Origin: Oribacterium sp.
Lineage (GTDB): Bacteria > Bacillota_A > Clostridia > Lachnospirales > Lachnospiraceae
Length of the DNA: 13,885 nucleotides
Assembly (NCBI GenBank): GCA_017940955.1
Contig: JAGAXP010000203.1
Coordinates: 1 to 13,885, forward strand
Reading direction: 5' to 3'
In this document: one piece after another, positions 6,503-13,152 of the stretch
Layout of the letters: every line of letters starts with the position of its first letter
Numbering within the stretch: position 1 is the first letter of the stretch
Notes under the pieces: model-generated
What the model was told of the DNA's origin: nothing
Seen by the model: the letters and a program-made list of their open reading frames with translations, nothing else
Databases searched by the model: none
Position numbers and translations under genes: made by a program

Positions 6503-7507
6503 ATGTCTTATAAGATAGGGTCTTTTAATGTCAGAAATCTATCCTTTGGCGCAGGTGGAAGTCGCGATTTGGATATGATGGCTGATCTTATACGAGAATT
6601 TGATATCGTCGCATTGCAGGAGGTACTTAGTGAGGGAAAAATCCTGCAAGGTCCCTCAATAAATGATGTGTCAGGGCAGGCAAAGGCATATGAATATTCG
6701 CTGAAGAGCAGACTCGGAAACGACTGGGATATGTGTTGGCTGGATCCTAAAACTGACAGCAAATGGTACCCATATCTGGGGGATGATTCCAGAGGTGAAG
6801 GGTATGTCTTTTTATGGAGGACGGATAAATTCAAGTGCCCCGTGAATGAATATGGCAAGGAAGTCAGACCACGGATAATCCATCAATATCGGACTGATAG
6901 TTCCAAAGGAGAAATGAAGCTGATCAGGGATCCGGGCTATGGTAGATTTCAACTTATCAATATGCCAAATGCAGAGATACGTCTGATCACAACGCATATT
7001 GTTTATAAAAAGCCAAGTGAAGACAATCTTTCCAAAGTGGTTGAACATGGTGCATTCACAATGCGAAAGAATGAGTTTAATATCCTCGCACGAAGCATTT
7101 ATACTTCTATCAGCGAAGATCATAACGATATAAATTGTGTGGTTCCATATACGATCATACTGGGTGATTATAATCTTAATCTGCTTAGTAGCGGTGCTGG
7201 GTCTCCGTTTGTACCGCCACTTGTGGTAATAGACTCTGAAAAAAATATATTACCAGTATATGAAATGGCAGAAAAAGGGCATTATCGGCTGCATACTGTA
7301 CAGACGGATCTATCTACGGTCAACAAGGACGGAGATAATTATTCCAGCAATTATGATCACTTTACTTATGATGATCATACAAGAGATGGAGTTGTACAGG
7401 GGACAGCACACAGGCTGAATGCCGTGGAAAGAGCCGGGGATTTTAAGACTTATAAGGAAAAAGTATCGGATCATATACCGGTAATGTTAGAAATAGATCT
7501 CAAATAA
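6503..7507 (+). CDS. Endonuclease/exonuclease/phosphatase (EEP) family enzyme
   Basis: The 334-residue protein shows the catalytic motifs of the EEP superfamily (DNase I, exonuclease III, sphingomyelinase and phosphodiesterase-like enzymes) in order. They are SFNVRNL (7-13), DIVALQEV with the metal-binding Glu40 (34-41), GYVFLWR (100-106), LITTH (161-165), IILGDYNLN with Asp222 and Asn224 (218-226), NYDHF (283-287) and SDHIPVMLEI with the terminal Asp-His (322-331). All expected residues are present, so it should hydrolyse phosphodiester bonds using a metal ion; whether the substrate is DNA, RNA, a nucleotide second messenger or a lipid is not visible. There is no signal peptide, so it acts in the cytoplasm. 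It starts 12 bases after the hydrolase gene with AGGAGGG upstream, in the same operon. Confidence 0.88.
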   Translation: MSYKIGSFNVRNLSFGAGGSRDLDMMADLIREFDIVALQEVLSEGKILQGPSINDVSGQAKAYEYSLKSRLGNDWDMCWLDPKTDSKWYPYLGDDSRGEGYVFLWRTDKFKCPVNEYGKEVRPRIIHQYRTDSSKGEMKLIRDPGYGRFQLINMPNAEIRLITTHIVYKKPSEDNLSKVVEHGAFTMRKNEFNILARSIYTSISEDHNDINCVVPYTIILGDYNLNLLSSGAGSPFVPPLVVIDSEKNILPVYEMAEKGHYRLHTVQTDLSTVNKDGDNYSSNYDHFTYDDHTRDGVVQGTAHRLNAVERAGDFKTYKEKVSDHIPVMLEIDLK

Positions 7508-7520
7508 GGAGGATGATAAA

Positions 7521-9824
7521 ATGGGCGAGAATACTCACGAAAAGCAGGATCAGTTGAGAGCAGCGTATGCGTTGAATATGTGTACGGTGTCTGTATCGCA
7601 GATTGTGGATTACAATGACGAGTACATTTTAGAGCAGGAATATGAGGCTATTCTCAACAACCTGAATTTGGAACAGATGCCTAAAGATGAGGCACTTCTT
7701 AATATCCTCGTAAAACTGTTGAATGTAATAACGTTCTTCAGAATAGATAAGATTAAACGTGCGCAGATTGAGAAGAAGTATCAGCGTCGCATGAAAAATG
7801 CAATTTGGTCTGCGGTTCCTAATATCGGCGTCATTGTAGCTGGTGATCCTGTCACCGTAGGGCTTTCCCTCGCAACACAGGTAGGTATCGGCTATATGAA
7901 TTATCGCCGTGAAAAAGCCAATGCCATAGCAGACAAGGAAGACTCTGAGGTCGAACTCAGAATAACAGCTATGGAACAGCTGAATGCTCTGAGGCGTGAA
8001 CTATTCACGACAGCATGGCGTCTTGCTGATGAGTATAATTTTCCTGACAGATACAGACTGACGGAAAGGCAGATATCTCAGTACAATGAGATACTTATGG
8101 ATACTGATGAATTAAGAAAATATGAGCGTCTTATGGCAGTACAGGATAAGTTTGAAGCTTATCTTCCGTTCTGGTACTTCATGGGACATTCTGCAAAATA
8201 CATTTCTGAGGACAAGTTGAATGGGATTGAACCTGCGGCACGTGAATATTACAGGAACCAGGCGAAACTTCATTTTGAGAAATACGATAGCTTGAACTCA
8301 TTCAACATTCTTAGAGAGGATGAGCTGACGGCATCTTTTGCACTTGAATATGTGGATCTGCTTCTTTTAGAAGAGAAGCCTGACAATGATAAGATTGCGA
8401 GACTTATCAAAACTGCTGTGAATATGGCGGGAAACGCTAATGACATTTTGGAATTATGTGCGGTTTCATACCTGAAGGTTGGGCAGACAGAGGAAGCTGA
8501 GAAACTTCTGCGCATACTTGTTAATGAGGATTACAATACAGCAACAAATTCAAAGCTGTTGAGCCGTATATATGTAAGCGAATATCTTAAGGGAAGCAAT
8601 CCTTTAGCCAGGACTCAGTATAACATCCTTTCGACAAGGGTTACACCCGCATGGTTGTTCCCTATGCCTGAAAGAAAGGATGAGGATCTTCTGCTTCAGG
8701 ATAAGGAATTGCAGAATAAGTATTTGGCTGATCAGAAATTCGATCTTCAGAAAGAATATAGGGATGTTATAACGCAGTTTATCGAGAAGAATATTATTTC
8801 ATTTAACAAGATAATTCCCGTACCTGTAAATGATCCGTCCGATGATTATTTCCTTAATACAGAAAGTGCGCTTAAGAGGAGAAGACAAGATGTTTACGAT
8901 GCACTGGAAGGTGATAGAGGAAATGAATACAGGCAGATTATAAGAGAGTCCGGGTATAGGTTTAGGTATGTCGAGCTTGTAAATGAGATGCTTAATGCTC
9001 TGGATGGATTAAGACTCTTCCGTGACAATGAATCAAAGGAATATATGATTCTTCTTATTCGGAAAAATCTTGCAAGTGCAAGTGGGGACTTGAAGGAGAT
9101 ACAGGAAAAACTTAATAAAAATGATGAGTTTACCATCATGGATTATGAGAAAATCCAAAAGAGCTTTTCATTCCAGAAACTAACAAAAGAGTTCTTTGAT
9201 GCGTTAAAAGAAAGTCTGATGGAGGGAATTGCAAAGATAGAGTCCCTTGACGAACTGGATGATGTTGAACTGGATATTGTTCAGTTTTGCCGTGACCAGG
9301 GAATCGAAGAGAGAAATCCTAATCCTAACGGTATGATTGGAAAGCCTGAAGAAGCAGGAGAGAATGATTATATTTCTCAGGATGTACTTGGAAAAGACGA
9401 GCATGATGAAAGCTTCAGCAGGGTTGTTTTTGAAAAGATGTTAACAGCTGTAAAAGATGCCTCTGATTCTATTGTGGAGGATAGCAGTAAAGTGGAATGG
9501 ATTGTCAGGGGAGATCAGAAGTTCGACTTATATTTCAAAAATGTGAAACTCCAAGGAGATGCTTTTAGAGCGAAAACACTGGCAATTATAGATGATCGTT
9601 CCTTTGCAGATTCCGATTTGTTTATTACGTGTGACGGGGTTGTACCTGTAAAGCATAGTAAAGTAGATGGATTGAGAGACTTTAACAGGATTGAGTATCA
9701 GGGGAAGAGCATCAATCTTGGATGGCCGGAGGAATACTCGAATCGTGCGGTCAATCTCGGTAATCTGTATAACTTGTTGGAGAAGCTTGCAAGAATCAGA
9801 GAGAATGCAAAATCAAATTCATAA
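7521..9824 (+). CDS. 767-aa helical protein with glycine-rich hydrophobic segment, unknown function
   Basis: I cannot assign this protein to a family. The N-terminal 90 residues are helical and end in a basic cluster (KIKRAQIEKKYQRRMKN). A Gly/Val/Ile-rich stretch at about 94-126 (IGVIVAGDPVTVGLSLATQ) could insert into or lie on a membrane. A long helical part follows, with TPR-like helix pairs around 306-365 (YLKVGQTEEAEKLLRIL). A mixed strand/helix C-terminal domain starts near residue 655 and carries EWIVRGDQKFDLYF, FITCDGVVPV and INLGWPEEY. No nucleotide-binding P-loop or nuclease motif is seen. The start follows a strong AAGGAGG 7 bases after the EEP gene stop, and the DUF697-like gene follows 12 bases after this one. 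It may be a scaffold or membrane-remodelling partner of that gene, by inference. Confidence 0.8.
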   Translation: MGENTHEKQDQLRAAYALNMCTVSVSQIVDYNDEYILEQEYEAILNNLNLEQMPKDEALLNILVKLLNVITFFRIDKIKRAQIEKKYQRRMKNAIWSAVPNIGVIVAGDPVTVGLSLATQVGIGYMNYRREKANAIADKEDSEVELRITAMEQLNALRRELFTTAWRLADEYNFPDRYRLTERQISQYNEILMDTDELRKYERLMAVQDKFEAYLPFWYFMGHSAKYISEDKLNGIEPAAREYYRNQAKLHFEKYDSLNSFNILREDELTASFALEYVDLLLLEEKPDNDKIARLIKTAVNMAGNANDILELCAVSYLKVGQTEEAEKLLRILVNEDYNTATNSKLLSRIYVSEYLKGSNPLARTQYNILSTRVTPAWLFPMPERKDEDLLLQDKELQNKYLADQKFDLQKEYRDVITQFIEKNIISFNKIIPVPVNDPSDDYFLNTESALKRRRQDVYDALEGDRGNEYRQIIRESGYRFRYVELVNEMLNALDGLRLFRDNESKEYMILLIRKNLASASGDLKEIQEKLNKNDEFTIMDYEKIQKSFSFQKLTKEFFDALKESLMEGIAKIESLDELDDVELDIVQFCRDQGIEERNPNPNGMIGKPEEAGENDYISQDVLGKDEHDESFSRVVFEKMLTAVKDASDSIVEDSSKVEWIVRGDQKFDLYFKNVKLQGDAFRAKTLAIIDDRSFADSDLFITCDGVVPVKHSKVDGLRDFNRIEYQGKSINLGWPEEYSNRAVNLGNLYNLLEKLARIRENAKSNS

Positions 9825-9836
9825 GGAGGTGCGCTC

Positions 9837-10478
9837 ATGGCAAAGAAGCCGAAGTTACCGAAGGATATAGAAGTGAAGTGCAACGGCATCATTCATGGTG
9901 CATCAGTTGCCGCAGGAGCAGCAGGTGCAGCAGGTGCTCAGCTTCCATTGGCTGATAATGCTGTGATAACTCCGATTCAAATCGGAATGATCATTGCACT
10001 TGCAAAGGTGTTTGATAGGAATATTACGAAGGAGGCAGCGTTTGGGGTTCTTAAAGGTGCCGGAGCTGCATTCATCGGAAGAGGTGTCTCGCAGGCATTG
10101 GTTGGATGGATGCCGGGTTTGGGAAATGTAATAAATACCGCAACAGCATCTGGTCTGACCGAAGCAGTAGGTTGGATGTCGGCTGCACAGTTTTATGATG
10201 AATGGCTTCGTGACGGACATACGTCAGATGATCGTCCTAAGTCTTTTTCGGAAGATAATGAAGAAAAGCCAGAGGAACCGAGTGATTCTAAGCAGAAGTA
10301 TCGTGATGAATTGTCTGCCAGGGCAGATGAGTTCATAAATGGTAGCAAGGATGCAAAAGGTGCAGATAAGGAAGAATTTTATAAGCTTTTCAACGAGATG
10401 GGATATGAATTGGCAGGCTTGCCGGAAGATGATCCGTTCAGAGAAAAATACGAAGAACTTACGAAATGTCTTAAATAA
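9837..10478 (+). CDS. DUF697-like Gly/Ala-rich membrane-type protein
   Basis: Residues 15-118 resemble the DUF697 domain that is often fused to Era/dynamin-like GTPases (YcjF-type proteins). Visible are a Gly/Ala-rich segment (20-35), LPLADNAVITPIQIGMIIALAKVF (36-59), GAGAAFIGRGVSQALVGWMPGLGNVINTATASGLTEAVGW (74-113) and a short helix. These Gly/Ala-rich hydrophobic hairpins usually associate with membranes. No GTPase domain is fused here. The rest (about 120-213) is soluble and acidic, ending in helices. AAGGAGGT at 9823-9830 overlaps the end of the preceding gene and sets the start at 9837. With the glycine-rich segment of the 767-aa protein next door, it suggests the system acts at the inner membrane. 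The DUF697 assignment is by pattern recognition, not a database search. Confidence 0.75.
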   Translation: MAKKPKLPKDIEVKCNGIIHGASVAAGAAGAAGAQLPLADNAVITPIQIGMIIALAKVFDRNITKEAAFGVLKGAGAAFIGRGVSQALVGWMPGLGNVINTATASGLTEAVGWMSAAQFYDEWLRDGHTSDDRPKSFSEDNEEKPEEPSDSKQKYRDELSARADEFINGSKDAKGADKEEFYKLFNEMGYELAGLPEDDPFREKYEELTKCLK

Positions 10479-10512
10479 GATAGGCTAAGTGCCGGTTTAA
10501 TATAGGTGTATT

Positions 10513-10914
10513 ATGAAGTGGTATAAGGACTATGGTTATATACTGGCTCAGTTTGAAAAAGGAGATGAGTTTGTGGACGAGACAACATTTTATTTTTGCT
10601 CAGATCCTAAAGAAATCGAGCATTATATAGGTTATCAGTCAAAGCATGACAAACCGTATCGGGCAGGATACTGCGATATTGAAGATGGTTGTGAATTTAA
10701 CACGGCTAAGGAATTATTCGAGGCTAAGATATATGATGGTCAGTCTATAAAAGATCGCTGGGATGAGCTTGTTTTGATAAATATCGGTGGTATTGGTGTA
10801 GATGACTGGGATGGATTTGATTATGCAAAATGGCGTCAGAAATATTTTGATAATGTAAGCTCCGAAGATTTTCAAGCAGCTGCCGTGGATTATGCAAGAA
10901 ACAATCCTCTGTAA
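10513..10914 (+). CDS. 133-aa acidic protein, unknown function
   Basis: I do not recognise this protein. It is rich in aromatic and acidic residues, with no membrane segment or signal peptide. The first third looks like strands (YKDYGYILAQFEKGDEFVDETTFYFCSDP), the middle has YQSKHDKPYRAGYCDIEDG, and the end is helical (YAKWRQKYFD and DFQAAAVDYARNNPL). The spacing from the previous gene is 34 bases and the ribosome binding site (TAGGTG) is weak compared with the rest of the operon, so expression may be lower. As the last gene before the hairpin at 11019-11050 it is probably the final member of the operon. Small acidic last genes are often accessory or immunity-type proteins, but nothing here proves that. 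Confidence 0.65.
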   Translation: MKWYKDYGYILAQFEKGDEFVDETTFYFCSDPKEIEHYIGYQSKHDKPYRAGYCDIEDGCEFNTAKELFEAKIYDGQSIKDRWDELVLINIGGIGVDDWDGFDYAKWRQKYFDNVSSEDFQAAAVDYARNNPL

Positions 10915-10930
10915 AAGTGTTTCAGAGTTA

Positions 10931-10985
10931 TTGGGTAGTAAATGGAACTACCCAAACTACCCAATCGACTACCCGATTTACCCAA
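10931..10985. repeat. Cluster of 9-bp repeats (ACTACCCAA), one inverted and four direct
   Basis: ACTACCCAA occurs at 10947-10955 and 10956-10964, with variants ACTACCCGA at 10968-10976 and TTTACCCAA at 10977-10985. The first copy pairs with the inverted copy TTGGGTAGT at 10931-10939, giving a perfect 9-bp hairpin with a 7-base loop. Copy starts are 9, 12 and 9 bases apart. The cluster lies 16 bases after the last operon gene, at the junction with the mobilisation module. It looks like an iteron-type binding site, an element-processing site or an operator. Confidence 0.8.
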
Positions 10986-11002
10986 TGAAAGATGCGATGG
11001 TG

Positions 11003-12013
11003 CTATAAATCATATAGCTTTGAGGACTGGACGAGAATCCAGTCCTCAAATTCTTTTGAAGAGGACTGCCCTTTCTTAACAGCAGTTTTCCTTTTCAGAG
11101 CCTCAGCCTTGAAATCATCAAAAGCAGATTTCATTTTTGAGAGAGTCTCCGGAGAGGTGTCTTCTGATTTCTCTGCTCGGTGGATGATGTTACGCCACCT
11201 CTGGCACTCGTTTTTATATGTCCGGTCATAACTGTTCTCGACAGCCCGGGCATCAAATTCCCGCTTCTTAATCTTGCCTTGCTCTTTGCGGCACTTTTCG
11301 CTGCATAGTTCATATTTCAGGCTTTCAGCCAGGAAATACTTCCCGCAGACTTTACATTTTCGGATATTCAGTCCGGCAGATAGCAGACGGCTGTGGTAAA
11401 AATTGATCATAGGCAGGATGGAATCATGTGCAATGACACATTCCGGTTCCGGGGTGCCGGTAGGATACCACAGGTCTATTTTGATCGCTTTTTTTGAAAG
11501 GGTGCTACCTTCATAGAACTTCTTCGGAGTTTTTATCCTCTCGTCAGTCCAGTCCATCAGTCCGTCTTTTATTTCTGCCATTTCCATATTGAAGATATCC
11601 GCTGCACGGTTCCGGTCTCTTAGGAGCCTTGCTTTTAGATATCCTTCGGATATCCGCAGAGCTGCATAGATATCCAGTGGATATCCGCTTTCAAATCGTG
11701 ATCTCAAAAAATCAAATCCCATCTTTTCAAGCTCCGGTTGTTTCCACCTGTTTGAGTGCAGGGCATCCCAGAAAGGCATGAAGCCAAATTCGTTCCATGC
11801 ACGGCCTAAGTCCTGATGAAAATTCATAAGGAGAGTTCCGAGCGGAGCCGTCCGGTCATAAAAAATGTTATCCTCTTCAGAACCACGGAGCCGAAGTTCG
11901 ATATAATTTTCATTTCCTATCAGGATTCTTTCTTTTTTCCGTTTCATATCCAAAATCAGTACGAAAACCATGCTGCCCAGTATCGGATCATGTCTGTTAA
12001 AGGTATATTTCAT
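11003..12013 (-). CDS. DUF6076-like zinc-finger protein of mobile elements
   Basis: The protein (336 residues from my chosen start) resembles a family common on Clostridia integrative elements that I know as DUF6076. The N-terminal 215 residues are mixed helical with no catalytic motif I can name. A treble-clef type zinc site follows, with Cys at about 220, 223, 237 and 241 (CKVCGKYFLAES then YELCSEKC). After it comes a highly conserved-looking basic stretch, KREFDARAVENSYDRTYKNECQRWRN, and a coiled Lys-rich tail. The reading frame could start at 12055, but GGAGTGAT lies just before two nearby ATGs (12019 and 12013); I use the second, with normal spacing. The function is unknown; nucleic-acid binding through the zinc site is plausible. 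It is convergent with the seven-gene operon and divergent from the leader at 12089. Confidence 0.75.
   Translation of the reverse strand: MKYTFNRHDPILGSMVFVLILDMKRKKERILIGNENYIELRLRGSEEDNIFYDRTAPLGTLLMNFHQDLGRAWNEFGFMPFWDALHSNRWKQPELEKMGFDFLRSRFESGYPLDIYAALRISEGYLKARLLRDRNRAADIFNMEMAEIKDGLMDWTDERIKTPKKFYEGSTLSKKAIKIDLWYPTGTPEPECVIAHDSILPMINFYHSRLLSAGLNIRKCKVCGKYFLAESLKYELCSEKCRKEQGKIKKREFDARAVENSYDRTYKNECQRWRNIIHRAEKSEDTSPETLSKMKSAFDDFKAEALKRKTAVKKGQSSSKEFEDWILVQSSKLYDL
11019..11058 (+). terminator. Strong hairpin between convergent genes, probable terminator of the seven-gene operon
   Basis: TTTGAGGACTGGA (11019-11031) and TCCAGTCCTCAAA (11038-11050) form a perfect 13-bp stem with a 6-base loop, followed by TTCTTTT. 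A second hairpin, GCTATA/TATAGC at 11002-11018, abuts it. Both overlap the last codons of the reverse-strand gene, so they could serve both directions, although the reverse strand lacks a T run. Confidence 0.45.
11638..11688. repeat. Two copies of a GATATCC hairpin inside the zinc-finger gene
   Basis: GATATCC-TTC-GGATATCCGC (11638-11657) and GATATCC-AGT-GGATATCCGC (11669-11688) are perfect 7-bp hairpins 31 bases apart, each followed by the same CGC. A further GATATCCGC lies at 11594-11602. The repeats are in different codon frames, so a repeated protein motif does not explain them. Confidence 0.7.
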
Positions 12014-12088
12014 GGTCATATCACTCCATATTGTTATGGTAATTATGAAAAACACACTATCAATTACACACAGAATACATCAAAAGCC

Positions 12089-12118
12089 TTGATTGTGCAA
12101 GCGATATGTCGATATAAT
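12089..12118 (+). promoter_or_regulatory. Promoter of the structured leader and excisionase-like gene
   Basis: TTGATT (12089-12094) and a perfect TATAAT (12113-12118) are 18 bases apart. Transcription would begin near 12125, leaving a leader of about 380 bases before the next gene. The start of the divergent zinc-finger gene is about 75 bases to the left. Confidence 0.5.
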
Positions 12119-12502
12119 GGGCGAAATGGTAATGCGAAGAGCAAATATCGCGAATGCCGTTTGAGGACATTGAAAACTGAATATCAGATCCTGCGGGACG
12201 TAAGAAGCGGTTGAGCAAAAATGCAGATACGCCATGAGCCGCCTGCCATATGAGTAAATTCAAAAACGAATGCTCATATGGTCAATGTGAGGAAACCAGC
12301 CTGCGATTTCCAAGCTAAGGTGGGGAGCGATAAATATCGTTGCTGATGTCGGAATGGTAAAACCGAAATGCGAGGACACCGCTTTATGATAATGATACTT
12401 CGCCCGGAATATCGGGTGTCCATGGGACGGTGAAATACCGATGCGAGCCAAACCGAAGGCTGACTGCAGGAAGAAAAGAGAAATTTTGAGGAAAGGAGGA
12501 CC
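12119..12502 (+). other. Long non-coding stretch, probable structured leader
   Basis: No convincing gene is present in about 490 bases between 12013 and 12503; open frames on either strand here lack start signals and protein-like composition. The stretch holds a strong hairpin (12246-12281), smaller inverted repeats such as CCCG/CGGG around 12403-12416 and CGGT/ACCG around 12428-12440, and two ATGCGAG repeats (12368-12374 and 12441-12447). It could be a regulatory leader RNA or contain transfer-origin DNA. Confidence 0.4.
12246..12281. repeat. Inverted repeat in the leader
   Basis: CCATATGAG (12246-12254) pairs perfectly with CTCATATGG (12273-12281). Inner arms ATTC (12258-12261) and GAAT (12268-12271) add four more pairs. 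There is no T run after it, so it is not a simple terminator. Confidence 0.7.
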
Positions 12503-12709
12503 ATGACGGTGGAAGGTAACAGACCGACAAACTATGACGATCTTCCTCTTGTGCTGGACATGAAGGAAATGCAAAAAGTTCTGGGTATATCCCGGACAAC
12601 AGCTTATCAGCTGGTGCATGAGGAGGGATTCCCGGCATTCAGAAGCGGGAACAGGATCAAGATCAGCAAGGAAGCATTGTTTGAATGGATGGCAAAAGGT
12701 AGGGCGTAG
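12503..12709 (+). CDS. Excisionase-like helix-turn-helix protein
   Basis: The 68-residue protein is a single winged-helix domain of the excisionase (Xis/MerR-like) DNA-binding family. It has LVLDMKEMQKVLGISRTTAYQLVHEEGFPAFRSGNRIKISKEALFEWM, with the turn at GISRTTAYQLV and the wing at FRSGNRIKI. Such proteins steer integrase towards excision or regulate transfer genes. AGGAGG at 12494-12499 lies only three bases before the ATG; an in-frame GTG at 12509 has more normal spacing and may be the true start. The gene follows the long leader and precedes a terminator, the hairpin array and the relaxase genes, a common order in Firmicute mobilisable elements. No integrase is visible in the window. 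Confidence 0.85.
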   Translation: MTVEGNRPTNYDDLPLVLDMKEMQKVLGISRTTAYQLVHEEGFPAFRSGNRIKISKEALFEWMAKGRA

Positions 12710-12757
12710 GAGAGGTAAAGCAGGCAGATCATATCCCGGATCATGGAGGATATAGTG

Positions 12758-12787
12758 ATGATCAATACAGCGATAGAGCAGATATGA
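12758..12787 (+). CDS. Possible 9-residue leader peptide
   Basis: An ATG at 12758 with GGAGG at 12745-12749 (spacing 8) opens a frame reading MINTAIEQI and then TGA. Its last codons overlap the left arm of the terminator at 12775-12821. This layout fits a translated attenuator, but such a short frame can arise by chance. Confidence 0.3.
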   Translation: MINTAIEQI

Positions 12788-12821
12788 GCCGAGTAAATCG
12801 GGTTGTACCTGCTCTTTTTTT
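12775..12821 (+). terminator. Intrinsic terminator or attenuator
   Basis: AGAGCAG (12775-12781) pairs with CTGCTCT (12809-12815), an inner CCGA/TCGG pair may stabilise the loop, and seven T residues follow (12815-12821). It stands between the excisionase-like gene and the mobilisation genes. Confidence 0.75.
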
Positions 12822-12872
12822 ATCCTCATAAGGTCGAGGAATATGAGCGTCGGCGATAAAGACACTCAAAGT

Positions 12873-13110
12873 CTATTCCGAAGGAATAGCGCACTTCTAC
12901 GTTCACCCGGTTGGGTGAACGAAAGCGCGCTCTTGCAGAGGGCTGGCATACACATTGTCCGAACAATGGTATGCTGCGGTGCTTTGCACCGGAAAAGGGC
13001 TTACGCCCTTTCGCTGCCTGCGGCAGCTATCCCCATCATGCTTCGACCAGTTTTTCATTTTTGCTTACATGGTCGAAGCGGGTAACATTCCAATCGTGTG
13101 CTCACATGAT
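12873..13110. repeat. Array of eight consecutive hairpins upstream of the mobilisation genes
   Basis: Inverted repeats follow one another almost without gaps: 12873-12889 (CTATTCC), 12900-12921 (CGTTCACCC), 12946-12974 (GCATAC, bulge, CATTGT), 12977-12991 (CGGTGC), 12994-13011 (AAAGGGC), 13013-13027 (GCTGCC), 13040-13079 (GCTTCGACCA, 20-base loop) and 13093-13110 (ATCGTGT, one G-T pair). Each quoted arm is matched by its complement; most loops are 3-4 bases and every stem has a different sequence. The position just before a DUF3847-like gene and a relaxase suggests an origin of transfer or single-strand processing region, or a folded RNA. Confidence 0.85.
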
Positions 13111-13152
13111 CGGGGTTCACTTTTTATAGCGCAAAACGGAAAGGAGTATCAC

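Larger units (their letters stand above)
12710..13152 (+). other. Non-coding stretch with mini-ORF, terminator and hairpin array
   Basis: The 443 bases between the excisionase-like gene and the DUF3847-like gene hold no convincing full gene. Long frames from 12843 and 12955 run across a chain of palindromes and have no protein character. Contents in order are a possible 9-codon leader peptide, a terminator and eight hairpins, listed separately. Confidence 0.6.

Noticed and set aside
10931..10985. CRISPR array
   Set aside because: The repeats are only 9 bases with gaps of 0-3 bases; there are no spacers of CRISPR length and no cas genes.
12161..12182. Resemblance of ATTGAAAACTGAATA to Firmicute rRNA spacer sequence
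   Set aside because: The match is short, and no rRNA or tRNA sequence lies on either side.
12260..12865. Reverse-strand frame of 201 codons
   Set aside because: It runs antisense to the excisionase-like gene and the terminator, is rich in His/Pro/Ser/Leu and has no start signal.
12843..13129. Open frames of 72-80 codons across the hairpin array
   Set aside because: They read through consecutive palindromes, have odd Cys/Arg/Leu-rich composition and lack a convincing ribosome binding site; the array itself explains the open frames.
12955..13152. N-terminal extension of the DUF3847-like protein from 12955
   Set aside because: The extension is encoded by hairpin DNA, and the strong GGAAAGGAG before the ATG at 13153 marks the usual start of the family.
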